Of a stretch of 64,000 bases of DNA, positions 24,381 to 38,213 are shown one piece after another. Positions within the stretch are counted from its first letter, which is position 1; each line of letters opens with the position of its first letter. Below the pieces are notes generated by a model that searched no databases, was not told the origin of the DNA, and saw nothing but the letters and a program-made list of their open reading frames with translations. The stretch covers positions 434,001-498,000 of the forward strand of contig NC_091892.1 in the NCBI RefSeq assembly GCF_019399895.1, written 5' to 3'. The stretch comes from Cardiocondyla obscurior (lineage: Eukaryota > Arthropoda > Insecta > Hymenoptera > Formicidae). Both the position numbers and the translations under genes were made by a program.

Positions 24381-27300
24381 TGTAATCTCTAGCGTCATGA
24401 GAAGACCGTGATTTTGATTGTTGGTCATTAAAAAGATAACGCTTTTTTTTTCTTTTTTTTTTTTTTCTTGCACAAGTAGCGCACGTGCGCTATCATTTTT
24501 GCAGTATGTCGCGTGACACGAAGGCTCATTGCGAGCGACGTCGACGTCGTTTGTTTTAGAACGATTTCTTCCGCGACGACTTTCTCCGATTCTCGCCTTC
24601 GCACTCTTGCACGCACTTTTCGTCGTCCACACGCTAACCGTAAATAATTACCGGACGAAACGGCGGATGAACTTTCAACGACGCGGGGACTGAAAGTCTC
24701 CTGTCGTCGCGGTGAAGGCGCGGGCAAGCGAAAGTGATGGATTAGCGCGAATCGTTATGATCGATGATTAAGAACAGCTCGGGAAAGGCGGATGTGGCAG
24801 ATGCGCTACAAATTCGTCATGACCCCTCTTGTAATGCCGAGCAACATTTGCGTCGAGGCTCTGTCGTCTAATTGTAAATGATAATGTAAAAAAAAAAAAA
24901 AAAAAAAAAAAACGCGCACGAGACTAGACGATCCGGGAAGCAAACGATTATTGTGTATCTTGGAAAACGTACGCTGTTTTCTAGCTTTTCTAGCAAAAAG
25001 ATTGCATACATTAGATTTCATATTTCATAACGCATTTTTTGGCCGTATCATGTAACGTCTTCTATTTGTTCCCATAGCGGCGTACATTGTCGGCATCTAT
25101 ATTGTTTCGGTAAACTAAGGAAGCGTGATCTAATACGTGTCGATTCGTGTATAATAATGATGACGAGTACTTTCGGCCACGGAGAAATCATTGTTGCAAC
25201 AGAGGCGGGAACATTGTTTTATTGAGCAACGACTAGGTATATACACGGGTCGTTAGGACGCCTTCGGCATACGTTGCGCCGGTATGACTCGAATGTCTTA
25301 TGATAATGGATGTTAATTAGTATTTTCGTATTAATGAAACAAGATTGGGTATGAGCTAATGACGCTATAGAAAGTCAATTAGGTGTCGTTATCATTCTTT
25401 TCTGGTAATCATTTAATTGTAAGTGTTCTAAATTGAATTAACTTCAATTAACAACGATGACAAATGCGACCTCCACCGATAATTTTCGTAATGGTTTTAG
25501 AGAAAATGCGTGCGTGTATTTTGATAAACCTTACGACCAACTTTTCCACTAGTTTCGAAATAATACCGTATATTCGGAACATCATCATATACGAGTTTCT
25601 TCTTTATTAAAGTATTACTGCAGCAGCAAAAACCATAGTGCTAGAACAATATAAATTGCGCTTCAATAATAAAATTTATAAAAATGGAGAAAGATTTTTG
25701 TTGCACGTTTTAATAAGATAAGATTTTTGATTATGCTTTTCTGCTGTGCAATTAAAAGAAAGATTTTAGAAATTTCACACAGTTAATCGTTAAAATGTTA
25801 TTATTGCGTTTCTACTTTGTAGACGTGTTATTATAATATATTATAAACTATATCCACTATGTCATATCTATAATTTTATACTGATTAGCTGGTAAACTGT
25901 TATCATCAACTTTCCAATAGTTAGATTGAAAAGAAATTAGGATAGAATGCATAAAAAACAAATCGACGGCAAGCTTCCTGATTATTTCTTATTTATTCAG
26001 GGTTGCTCAATACCTATTTTTCAGTTTGTTTTCCGTCAATTAATTATCTCCATCAGAGTTATCAAGTGCATTGCAATCTGTCATGAATTTTTAAGCAAAA
26101 CATTATTCAACATTAAAAAAGACAATATATTTTTTTGATTTAAATAAAATAAAATAAAATATACATACGTCAACACCTTATCGTCGCGACATTCAACATT
26201 TAATACGGCGTTAAATTGAATATTGTCATCTGTCATGGTCGCGTGTAAGACGTGGCGTGGGTAAACGTTCAACTTGATTGATTCGGTTGTTGGAATTAGA
26301 GGTATTAGGTATAGGTATAGTCGATCGTTATCAGTATTGTTATTTCGAGTACTTTGAAGAGCGGTTCTTCTAATCGCGATTACGATCACTCCGGTGACGT
26401 TTTCGTGAAGCGACGGAGAGAGCTCGGTGGAGGAACCGGTCGTCGTCGTCGTCGCCGCTTTTAAACCCCGTTCGTTGCTCATGACAGGTAAAGAGACGGT
26501 GTAACTCCACGGTGGGAGTCAGTTCTGTTATAGTAGGCCACGAGGCAGCAACAACTCTCGTACGCCTCTCTTGTAGGCCTTGCTCGCGTACCCAACACAC
26601 GTCGGCTTCGCTCTCTCCTTATTTTGACGTACGCGAGTATCATCGCGCCATTAAAAAAATCACGTCGCGAGTTACGGTGAAAGATCCGTTTGAAGGGAAC
26701 GCTATGCATATGTGTTGGTGTTGGTGAATTCGCCGGTAAAGGCGATCGTCTTATCGAGAGACCCTCGCGCGTTTTGGGGAGGTGCGGAAATATAACGTGA
26801 AATCGGCTTCCCCGCACAGTGTTGGGGGATTGCATTCGGCATCGCGGATACGTCCAAACATTACTAATAACAGCGAGCTTGCGCAAGAAGCGAATTCGGA
26901 GCCCGATTTCTTTTGCGGCAGAGAAAGCAGACGGCTGATCGAGTCAAACCGCGATGTAACGCCGTTTCCTGCCTCTAACTCGATCCGCTTCGGCCAGAAA
27001 ATAGACGCCCGCGATGAAGAAATCGCTCGCGTTTAGCGATTTAATTTTCTTACATTAATCGCACGACCTAGAACTATCACCTAAAAACTATCGCTTCGAA
27101 CCAATTCCTATCAACGGCAATTTCTTAATGTCAATGCGCTAGAAAAGGTGAATAAGCGATCGGTCTTGCAAGAATAATAATAATCCGAGCCGAAAAAAAA
27201 GCAACGATTCTTCCTCGATAGAGGAAACAAACTCGAATCGACGTTTCATCCTAGCTTTATCGCCAAGTTGAAACAACAGGATGCATACCTGACGGCTTTT

Positions 27301-27410
27301 TTTTTTTTTCGCGCCTTCCTAATGCGATTTACCGTGGAACGATGGGTTTCTAACCATCCGCAATGATGGTGGACTTTTAAAAACGTTTTCCGGGATTGTC
27401 CAAAGACGTG

Positions 27411-27461
27411 ATGATCGGCAAACTTTTTCTGGCTCTTTGGATATTACGATGGACCAGTTTT
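27411..27461 (+). CDS. Possible signal-peptide exon of an unidentified secreted or membrane protein
   Basis: ATG at 27411 opens MIGKLFLALWILRWTSFI, a short basic start followed by a hydrophobic core, and meets a good donor ATCG|GTGAGC at 27461 in phase 1. This is the usual form of a first coding exon of a secreted protein or receptor. No phase-1 second exon could be identified downstream. An acceptor TTTATTTTAG at about 27698 is in the wrong phase for this frame; it would fit ATG 27449 (MDQFYR) and give a short unrecognised 68-residue product. Either reading is weak and a chance hydrophobic frame is possible. Confidence 0.2.
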
Positions 27462-30400
27462 ATCGGTGAGCAATATTTTAATTATCCCAGCGTAGATAAA
27501 TAATGTAATAGACACGTTGAAATAATTTTAATCAAAGCACGAAGTTGTCACAATGTTATTTTAATTAAAATTAAAAAGAATACTAATGAATTTTCATTCA
27601 ATGACAAATTTAATGAATGTCATTTTTTTTTATTAATTACTATTATTTCTTTTAAACGAAAAATAATCAACCTGTACATATTATGTCTTTATTTTAGTGC
27701 GGTTTACGTGATACATCGTTTAAAATGTATACATTCGCGACCTGAATTTACCTCTCAGAAATTAGAAATGCCGGTGTTAATTCTTAACATGTATGTCACA
27801 GAAGTATTAGGTATTAAGCACCGATACTCGATTAAAAATTTTATTCCGATAAAGTCAGGGAAATTAAATGAATTTTTTTTTTTCCCCTAAACTGCTTATT
27901 ATTAATTATTACATATTAATGGTAAGCTTATATAACGAAATGTGAGAGAAAAATAATAGTTTGCATACGCATAGAATTATAAACTACTCTAATCGATTTT
28001 CGTTGTTGCTTCTTATCATTGTATTTACGATAATGTATTCATGAGAGATGACGAGGGTATGTTTCTAGTTGCAACAAATTAGTTGACGAAACATGTTTAT
28101 TTAATGGTGCCAATTCGGTACGTAAAGACAAGCGGAGGCGTGTTTTTAAGAGTAACTTCCGGACTTCGAACTGACCGCTAACGTCCATTTTCACATAAAA
28201 TCTTCGTCCGAGAGAGAACTGACAATGAGAAAACGAAATTCAAATGCATTTTCGCAAGACCCTTGCATCTCAATAAGCAATTTCGAATTTATGCATACGC
28301 CGCGCTTACTTATTTTTTACATATACATATACATACACTCAATTACTGGGTGCAGTTAACAACTTATTCTAACCGTTAATTATGTCTTCGCTTTAATTTT
28401 TCTTGCCAGTTTAAAAGTATTTTGTTGTCATAGCCAAATACAAAAAGTAATTTTGAGTGTAGCTCAGTGCTTTGTTAAAAGCTATTTAATACACGAAAAA
28501 GCGCACGTGAAAAAAAACCCAGCCTTGAATATTATAAGTTTTTAAAAAATTATTTATTTATCAAGGAACTATTAAATGCGAGAAAGATAAAAGCATAAAA
28601 TGTTACATGCTTCTTAAAAAGATTCTTCTTCGCGTCACCGTTTGTATTGTAAAATTATTCCTGCTCTTTAGTATCGAGAAAAAAAATTGACGAAAGAGAG
28701 ATTTCAGACGTAATGACATAGGTGCAAGTTTCACGGACACAAGTTGCTGCAAGAAAAGCATTCGGAAAGGTTACACGGACAGCAGTGAAAGCGACGTTGG
28801 CGTAGGTATTAATATTTGCATGGGAGATGCATTTCAATATATAATAACATGCATGCGAGAGACGTTGAAGATTAATGTAATGATCTCGGATGATCTCACG
28901 CAATGACATGACATCCGCGCGATCAAACTTCCGTCTTCGTTTCGTGCCTTCAAATTTACTTTAAAATTGACTTCAAACTATACGGCGATAAGAACTAGCT
29001 ATCGATTTGCACAACGTAGAGTACAAAATTATTCTTAACAATACCGATAACATTGTATATAATTATTCGGAAAATTTTTTAGCTGATTACGTTGCTGTAA
29101 CATATAATTTTAGTGAGACTTAACAAAGAATCGCCTTCAAGAAATTCACAGATACTTCCCCAAGGTCTAGGAAAAGAAAAAAAAAAATATATATATATAT
29201 ATTCGTATCTACAGCTCGGCGTGAAAGTCCGTCTAATCTTCACGTTTCTATCATCCTGCGTGAACTGAAAATTCAAGCACCGTAATTCTCAGTTACGACT
29301 CTAAATGAATTGTTTATTTTTGATTGAGGAAACAACGGAAATTTAACGCGAGATATTTCGCGGTCTTTGTGAAAGTTTTGCACGGTCGTGTCCGTGAAAC
29401 TGCGACCGATTACTTTCATCGGTTATATATACATCTTGGCGAAATATTTTTAATCAAAATAACGTAGCCATTTGTGCGTTCGTAAAAGCGCAGTAAAGAT
29501 AGATAAAAGAGCAGGAAGTATGTATCTTTAACGGTTCCGAGCTCGCAGCAACGCCAGAAGAAAGCTGCAGCCTTGTTATAATTCTCGCGTACGTGACATT
29601 TCAATTACGTTAAGGAGACTGAAATTATTGTAAAACATGGTTTTTAATTAGCAACACTCTCTCTACTGTTATTTTATTATTCAAATAATTTTCCTGATTT
29701 AATTTGTTCCAAATAGCCGCAAGTATTGAATTATTGCATTTTATTTGATATCGGAATGTGTGTTAAAAGCAATATATTTTTTTCAGCATATTAATTCGTT
29801 TGTCATAATTTAATATCTCAATGATTCAAAAATAATATTTAATGTTAAAGATCAAAATTCTTTATAAATCATTAATACGCGGATCGTCTCGCGAGTCATC
29901 GCGCGTTTAACCCTTTTTTTTTTTAGAGTGCATAGCTCGGAATCACCTTTCTCCATGCAATTAATTTCTCTCAGTAACGTGAAAGAGGTATGTACATAGA
30001 GACGAGCGGCACGCACGAAAGATCATATCTCCTTGAGTCGGAGAGCATCGTTTATTTTCAATTAGGTCGAGTCACTTCCACCCGATAGATGATTGCCAAT
30101 CGGTACATCGGTTAAGATAATATCTCAAGTTAAAAAAAACCTCTCTGCACATTCGATCATTATTCGATCGGCGGCATTAATGTTATTTGATATAAATACC
30201 GCTATATTAATATACCAATGAATTAATATAGAATACTAAACGATGCGATAAACGTGATTTTTAGACCGACATGTTGATATTGTAATCAATTTTCTGATTG
30301 CTAGTCTGACAAGTTAAAGTGCAAATTCCTATTAACGATAAAGTCGCTATCGCACAGCGTAAATAAAACGCAAGAATTGTTCAATAGGATCGAAAGAGAA

Positions 30401-32295
30401 AGTTCTCCAAAAGGATCGACTCTTTCCAACTGGGCCACGACGGTGCACGCAATGAATAAGTAAATCGAAATAGCTTTCGAGCGATGGAATAAAGAATTGG
30501 CTACCTATTTATCAGCAAAATAAAGTTTACGGAATAAAAGGATTTTGCGATTTAAAGCCAACGTTTTCGAGCGATAAAATATTCCTGCCCCCCCTTTTTT
30601 TTTTGTTTTGCAAAATATTAAACGCGCTCGCGTTATCACGCAAGCAATATCGGGATCGCATCACGGATTAAATAAAAAAAAAATATATTTTATTTTGCGG
30701 TAATGATGTTATCCAATCTCCGGTGAATTTAGGTCATCGTGCCACTTTAACCACCCACGGATCTTGTGAAACGATCGAAGTAGATGAAAAGACGAAGCAA
30801 CCGACGCGAACAAGGAATCGCGACGGTTTTGCAACCGGCCGTCCGCGCCGGTTCGGCCGGTCTCATCGTGCCGAAAGATATAAGTTTTTATCTTCGCGAG
30901 TCATCATCGATGGTCATCAACCCTTCGATCCCCGTGGTTAAAGAGTGAAAGGAGCGAAGTGGCCCACAACAAAGACTGTTGCGCAAACTTGTTGGCGCGA
31001 CGTATGTAACGCACCTCAAAAAGTAGCACAACGTGCATGCGCTAGAAAAATTTTGTGCAACGCCAACTTGCGCAAGTTATTATATAAGAAAAAAGAAAAA
31101 AAAGTTGGCGCCGGAAAAATTCAGTTTTATAATGTCCTAATGTATATAAATCGTGATACAATAAGAAAGGCGTGATTTGGAAGCCTCGCATTTCGTAATC
31201 GCTAAAAGAACAAGTACCTCCGTTTTGTTAAGCGCCCTGAATTTTTGAAAAGTCATAAGAAAGGAGTCTTTGATTAACTGTACAGTTAAGCGGAAAAGAA
31301 ATTGCGAGGTATACCTAACAGTCGGCCGAATGAGAAGAGAGTTGATTTTCATATTCTACGTGACAACCGATGATCATAAGGGTCCATGAAGAAAGCGGAT
31401 TACGTCTAAACAAACCTGGGAACCCGGGAACGTCTGATTATCGAATCACCTGCGTAATAGCAATTTTACTGTCGCGCGAAATCAGCCAGCTTCCTACCGC
31501 CGTGGTCCCATTATGCCGGTCATATCGTTGTTTCGTAATTACCGCTCGGAGGAGAGACCGGATTCCGGGTTACGAGGAAGTAACGTTTTCGGTCCGTTGC
31601 TTTGGTCGCGACGACGACACTGAAATCCACCGCGGGGGTTGAGGGAGGAACAAGAGCAGGGCAATTATTTTCAATCGCGTCGCGATGTCTCGCAATTTCT
31701 TTGTTCTCTTCCAAGATGACATTGGACTTGCGATTTATATACATGTATTCGAGCAGGATTATCTGACGAGGAGAAGACACGATTGACCCGGAAACGTGAC
31801 CGCTTGACGAAATATTCCGGTTTCGAGTGTCGTAAGCTCGAGTGTCATCTCGAGACGCAAAAGTCTCTTGCGGAATACCGTAAAATTAACCGAGGCTACT
31901 TGCCGTGGACGAACAGACGAGAATTATCGTCCATACTTTCTATTCGAGCATCTTGCGACCGTCGTCAACAGCGGCACATATTTATTCTTCGCTGCAAATA
32001 TAAAATGCTCGATTTACCGATACTTTCGTTACTCCCCGGACATTAATTCTGGATAGGCTTCAAGTATAAATTTTGCATCTTTTTCAATATGGATGTACTA
32101 CAAACTTTTTATCATATCCCTGATCTCAAGTCTATATGTATAACGACATATTATAAATTATCGTGTTAAATCGTACGCGTTTACTACCTGTCAAAATTTA
32201 CAATTTAAAATTAATCAAGTACAAAGAGAGAGGCTACTTACATTGCCAATAAGTTTTCTAAATAACCCGCGGTTATTGCTCGCGTGCGTATATGC

Positions 32296-32323
32296 GGTAC
32301 GTACGTACGTACGTACGTACGTA
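32296..32323. repeat. (GTAC)n microsatellite
   Basis: Seven tandem GTAC units, self-complementary and therefore able to form a cruciform. A shorter ACGT run is at about 6983-6997. Confidence 0.9.
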
Positions 32324-34006
32324 GGAAGAGGTCGAGAAATTCTAGAACCAATGTTGAATACTTTCTCTGGTAAACGGCGTTCGTTTCCTTTTTTATTCTT
32401 TTTTTTCTTTTCTCGTCATGAATCCTCTCTATTAACGGTGACCAAGCTCTCTAGGGAGTTTCCTGAATAATTACGATTCATAATTAATAGATATTAAAAT
32501 ACAGTTTTCCGTCCACATGTATTTAATTACGTTTTGCTTCTTTTCAGTATGTAGTCCCGTTTATCTTTTTTTTTTTTTCTCTCGACAAAAACACATTTAT
32601 CTGAATATTAACAGGCTAAAGTTAATCGCCGCTTTGATCGCTCGACAATTATATTTATTAATTCAACGCCTTGCCTGAGCGTTGAGTATTTCACGACGAG
32701 CAATTAAGGTAAGATCGCCTAAAGCAAATTTAAAGCAAAGGAAAAAAAAATATCGGCGAAGATCACGAGTCACGTCGCGTCGAAAGTTAAAAAGACGGAA
32801 TTATTAAATGGCGAGTGAGATAGCAAAATTTTATCCGAGTGTCACGTCACGTTGAAAGTTAACAGAAGGTAAAATCACTAAATAACAAATTACGTAACGA
32901 GTATTTGAATAAAATTAGTAAGCCTGTGCAAATTGTGACTTTAATAGTTTCGACAGCTTCTTCGGACAGGTGTCAGTTTAATTTATCTGACGGAAGGAAA
33001 TAAATGACTTGTCGTTTTCCGAGATCGAAGGTATGATCGCAACTTGGCGCCTGTTTCGCAAGAGGAAAGTCAAGAGTAATGTCACGCGTAGGCGGAAGAG
33101 AAAAGGGAGGAAAAAGATATTTTAAATATGTGGATTTTTGCATTAGTCAAAGCCGTTCTCGATTCTAATTCCGCTTCGCTTAAAATAAACGGAAGAATTT
33201 TTTGCTCGTCCGTTATCGACGCTTTTACGTGTGCATTTTTAATAAATATGCAAATTAAAAAAAGCTGTCGCGTAGTCTTGTCAATAGAGAGGAGCAATTC
33301 CCAAGAGCGCAACACTCGAGAAGTTTATTTCTCGAGTTTGCAGATGAGAAGTTGTCAGAAATTATGCTTCAGTAGCTCAGGCATTTATCGGAGCAGAAAA
33401 CGATTGTGCGCTAAGCTTCACGATCGCAAACGAGACTCGATGTTATTATTTAACCGCTAAACGTTTACTTCCTGGAGTGTAGTGTTCCAGTTTGCAATTT
33501 TCTCCGAGGTCCGCGGGCATAATCGCACGCAGCGCGATTGACGATTACGCGATGACATCGGTCGCAACGAAGACCTTGAGGAGATTTATTATACTCTTGT
33601 TCATCTTCAGGGAAACGCGAGAGTCGCAGCTGCGAAGAATTGCAGCTGCTTTCATCGATGATTATTATGGCGGCGCCGACATTTTCCGCGAGATTCCTCT
33701 TTAAATATCAAACTGTCTGTCTACTGTCTGCGGCAGCAATTACGAGATGATTCGCGAATATTTAATCCTACGCTTAGATGAAACTATTTCTCTTTTTTTT
33801 GCAATTTAATTTAATTCCCTTTTCAATCTCCCACAAAATTATAATATACTAGAATTCCCCATGCGCACGTTTCGCGTGCCTTATTTTTCGAATGATCTCA
33901 ATTCGTGCGCGTCATTATAATTGAGTAATCTATAGTTGACGACGTGTTATTGATTTAATCCCCGATTACAAATTACGAAAAAAAAAAAAGAAATGATGCG
34001 ACTTAC

Positions 34007-34330
34007 CAATCTGCATGAGCTTCAGCGGAGTTGTTGAGTTCTGCCGGTGACTGTAACATAAAAAGAAAAATATTAATGTAGACATGTAAATTAGTTAATT
34101 AAATTATATAAAAAAGAAATAAAATTTTTATTTAATAAAGATTATATAAAAAAAATGTATGCTTACCTAAGAGTTGCTCCGCCGATGCAAGATGCCCGTC
34201 CCGGGTCTGCTGCTCCTCCTCTCAGTTTGTGTGTCGAGTCATCCTTCCGCGCACAAGTCACTCACGAACGCGCCCGATAAATTAATGTCACAAAAATTAA
34301 TTTTTTATTCAACACTTTCGCACGATAGTC
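34007..34330 (-). other. Predicted 5' exons of an unidentified minus-strand gene
   Basis: On the minus strand a TATATAAAA lies at 34361-34353, with transcription expected to start near 34330. A first, apparently non-coding exon would end at 34167 with the strong donor CTTAG|GTAAGC. After a 116-nt intron ending ATGTTACAG comes a 44-nt exon (34050-34007). It contains ATGCAGATTG and then a second strong donor GTAAGT, so translation could begin MQI in phase 1. Three consensus splice sites in order make a real transcript likely. The following coding exons should lie at lower coordinates but were not recognised. The plus-strand frame over this exon (MPVPGLLLLLSVCVSS) is probably antisense coincidence. 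Confidence 0.4.
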
Positions 34331-37300
34331 CACGACACTCCCGTTGCAAAATTTTTATATAAAAGAATGACGTCCGAATACTTTGCGGAACTCCCGAAGC
34401 GACCGACGAACCGGCTGCGGTTCGTATTCATATAATTTCGGCGTGCGACACTTATCTTCTTCGGATTTTTATTTAAGCAGAATTTTTTTAACTTATCTAT
34501 ATTGTTTTAAAAGTTTTTATTATTTTAGATGACCGGCGCGGGGTATTATTATTTTATTTTATTAAACACTTGTTTTATATTATTTTACAGATAGGATATA
34601 TTAATATAATTAATTTCTTTTTTTATATTATTGCTACAATGACAGTTTTATCTTGAGAAAAATTATTTAGATTGCGAGATTCAATATAATTAAAAGTACA
34701 ATGTATACGATTATATAAAAAAAATTTTTTTCGTTTAGTTCTCTTTATACAAACGTGAGTCTAGGAAGTAAAATTAAAAATTCAAAGTCGTCGAGATATC
34801 TATACTTGAGGAAGTCAAACCTTGTTCGATGGCAAGTGATGCACGTGGTCCGCTATCTGTTAGCGTGCGAGCATTAAAAAGCGGTTTACTAATGGGTAAA
34901 CGCGTAATCGCCGGGACATTTGCATGCACATATGCGGTCGGCATTGTACCCGTAAAGCGCATCAAAAGTCTGATAACGGTACTTCAATGCAACCGCATAT
35001 AACGCACGATCCGTAATGGTTTTAAACGTTCTCTCTCGTCAATGCTCTTTCATACTTTACTCGCTTAGAAAATTCTTTTTATTTACTTTGAAATTATGAC
35101 TCCGGCTCTTCCACGTCTAAGCTTCCAAAACCTTCTCAAACTACTCGCGTCAGACTTGCTAATAATTAGCACTCGGAATATATTACCGCTAAGGAGAAAT
35201 CGAATGCAAATCATCGAGGCAACCGGGACTCCGCACCTGTGCGTAAAATACGCTTAAAAAGAGAGAAAAAAAAAAAAAAGTATACGTACACCCCGCCGTT
35301 TGTAGAGCGTGTTTGTTGAAATTGCTCAATAAATCTGCAAACAAATGGCGATAAGTGACCGAATATCGAAATAATCTATTTTGACGTCGCGGAGCGGAAA
35401 GAGAGAGCTCCGTGCGACGGAATTCCGCCGATCGCCAGGTGCACGCGGTATCGGCGCGGCGCGGCGCAGCTCGGCGCGGAGGTGTCGACTCGATCACCTT
35501 CGAGTTCACTCACCTCGAGCAACTGGAAACTGTGTCATCAGCCGATTTTAAGTTCGCTACCAGTCTCAATTCTCTACCCGACCTCTTCTAGGTTCTGTGA
35601 GATACCGTGAGATCCGTCGGCGCGTCGGCGAGCCCGAGGCCGATTACTATTGTTCTCGGCGCCAAGACCGCGGAAACGCGCGCGTGTAATCGGAGCCTTC
35701 GATGACAGCCTCCTCCGGAAATTGCGCCACCGATCTCTGGGAATGGGAATGGAATCACGGCGACGCGGCCTGGATCGGAGAAAGGCGAACCCGCCGCGAT
35801 AATCGTCCTCGCGATAATTATTCATAAACCGCTGAGCGCCCCGAGGCGCTTCATTCCCATTATTTGGGTTGATGACAATTTCTCACTTGAATATTCTTGA
35901 TTTTGCAACATAGTTATACGTATGTAGGCTGCCCCACTTCCAACGCCCGCGTTATCTCTTAATGATGCATTCACTTGAATCCGATTTTCCCGGCGGAAGC
36001 GCCGAGACACTTTGTAATCTTTTGCATAATTAACGATCGGGGCTAAAAACTGGAACGCTAGAAGGGAAAAATAAACGACGAAAACGCATTTGTAACACTA
36101 ATCGGCGCGACGATTTCTTAATAAGAACATTTTATTTGACTGTTGAACGTACCGCGTAGCAGACGGAAATCGTAAATAGGCTTCGTCCTTCTCGTGATTC
36201 TCCGTAGGATTGTGTCGTCACGAATTGAGCGGTTTGAAAATGCGACCGGCATTTCGAGAGGCCAACTATGTAACGCGTTTCGCTTTCCAAGGACGACGGG
36301 GTGACGAAACGATCAATGGATCGCGTGTCCATGCTCCTAATAATACGAGGCTTCTGATTCACGCGAGGGGATTACGATGATCGGCTACGACGATTGCGAA
36401 TCTTACAATTAGACGTGCGAGCGCGGCGATGAATTTTCTCGGTATCGTCACACCCATAAAAGTCACGTCTGCAAAAGCACCAGACGAATGAGTATTCGGG
36501 TCCCGTTGTAGAGAGCCAGGCCCAGCCGTACCGTTAACCCTGCACCTCCTCGTTGGTGATCGTAATCGGCCGTCGTTCACCTAATCCGCTTCTCCCAATT
36601 AGGAATGTTTGTGCGCGTCACGAGCTGTCGATTTATAAGAAACGTGCAGTGGTCGCTCTCCAGATGTTACCACGAATTATACCTACTTCCGTTACAACTT
36701 ACAGCGAGGCTCCCCTGAGGTAAGGTTTCGCTACACTTTCGTAACGTGATAACTGTAACTCCGCAGATAAAAAAAAAAAAGGGGAAGATTCTTCACGGAC
36801 GGGAAGAATCTCTTCTTATAATTAGTCTAGTCCCGGGTCAGTCCCATCAAAAGGAAAGGCGGCGAATCTGGGACGACTTGCGTACACGATATCTTTCTGT
36901 GCGGCCGTATCTCTGATAAAAGATTTTCGCACGCTCGAGTGTCGAAACTTTGACCGTGGCAGTGCTATTGTTTAGCAATAGAAACGGACTATTGTTCGTT
37001 CGGCGACAGAAACAATTCGTGATTCGTGCGGATTAGCTGAATGAATGAAAGAAAATTAATTGCACCATTCAGGGAGGATACCTCGGAAAACACAGTTGTA
37101 ATAATGATAAAAAGAATTAATTGGTACTAACGACTTGCACGTCCAAGCGTGAGCACTTGGGGCAGTAGAGTAGTAGATGGACGGAAAGTAATTCATAAAA
37201 TTAAGCAACAAAATATGGGATAAAGAGAATGCGTATTAACGATTCTGCAGGAATAACTCGTGCCAGAAAGTAATTCCTAGGAGTCTCGTCCGCACACTTA

Positions 37301-37562
37301 CGTATATCAGATGTGTATTTAACGGATATACTTAATGATAATCTTCACTAAATCGTTGATCCATAGAACTTCATTACGATTGGAATTTAACGGCACCTGA
37401 GAGGTTCCGTCTTTTTCCATGGAATTTACTTTACACTTGTACCTACTATAACCAGTTTTCGTTCCTTTCTTCAAGCAAATTCTCTTATCTTTAAGTAAAA
37501 TTATTTCAACTATTGCTCATTCATCGTGAAAGTAAACTTGATAAAACGGTACGGTATAGGCA

Positions 37563-37600
37563 AATAAAATAAAATAAAACAAAATAAAATAAAATAAAAA
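37563..37600. repeat. (AAAAT)n microsatellite
   Basis: About seven imperfect AAAAT/AAAAC units followed by A-rich sequence. Confidence 0.85.
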
Positions 37601-37951
37601 AAGAAAAAAAAAGAAAAAAAAGCGCGTTCTCACGAACTGTGGTTTAAATATTAAAATTACACATTTTATGTTAAAGGAGAGTGAGCTTTTTTCTTCTATC
37701 GTACAGATACTTTTTTTTTCTTTTTTTTTTTTTTACAGTCTATTCTTCGTCAAATTGCTCTCCCGAAAAAAAAACAATATTTTATCAAAGAATTATAATA
37801 TATTTTACACGGGCGGTTGAAACACTGTTACAGATTCTAGTTCTTCTCTCCGCCTTCGGTAATTTCCCTTTTTCACCGCTCTCCTTTACTCGCTCTACCA
37901 CTTATTTTGTGGAGCAACTTTAGAGAGCAAAAAGTCGAGCGGCACGCTCAC

Positions 37952-38081
37952 CCAAGTGACCATCGCGCGACGACTGGTACTCCTTCGACCGGAATTGCCC
38001 GTAGGCTTTTTCGATTTTCCTTTTGTCAATTTCTCCCGTCGCGATCCGGTAGATCAGGTCCGACGGCGTGAATTCTCGTTT
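37952..38081 (-). CDS. Exon-like coding frame, unidentified
   Basis: After a long pyrimidine tract and an AG at 38082-38083, a frame reads REFTPSDLIYRIATGEIDK and on to a donor TTGG|GTGAGC at 37952 (phase 1). It is a mixed-composition, charged sequence unlike the low-complexity frames nearby. Without splicing the frame continues to a stop at 37920. No family was recognised and no linked exon found. It may be an internal exon of an unmodelled minus-strand gene, possibly the one whose 5' exons were sought at 34-36 kb, or chance. Confidence 0.2.
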
Positions 38082-38213
38082 CTCGAAAAAAAAAAAACAA
38101 ACAAAAAAACCAAGTATCAGCCAGCGGATCGGTTGCTTTATTTTCACGAGTCACGGGAATGTATGTAAATTAACTTGCCGACTCATTCCCATGGCTTCAT
38201 TAAGCAAGACGTA

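Noticed and set aside
26081..26886. Minus-strand frames of 76-135 codons near 26.1-26.9 kb
   Set aside because: Composition is Thr/Arg-rich from CG repeats, there is no recognisable domain, and possible splice sites did not link them into a continuous protein.
34174..34362. Plus-strand frame with a signal-peptide-like start (MPVPGLLLLLSVCVSS)
   Set aside because: It is antisense to an exon supported by three minus-strand consensus splice sites; the Leu run comes from a CTGCTGCTCCTCCTC stretch and the rest has no recognisable character.
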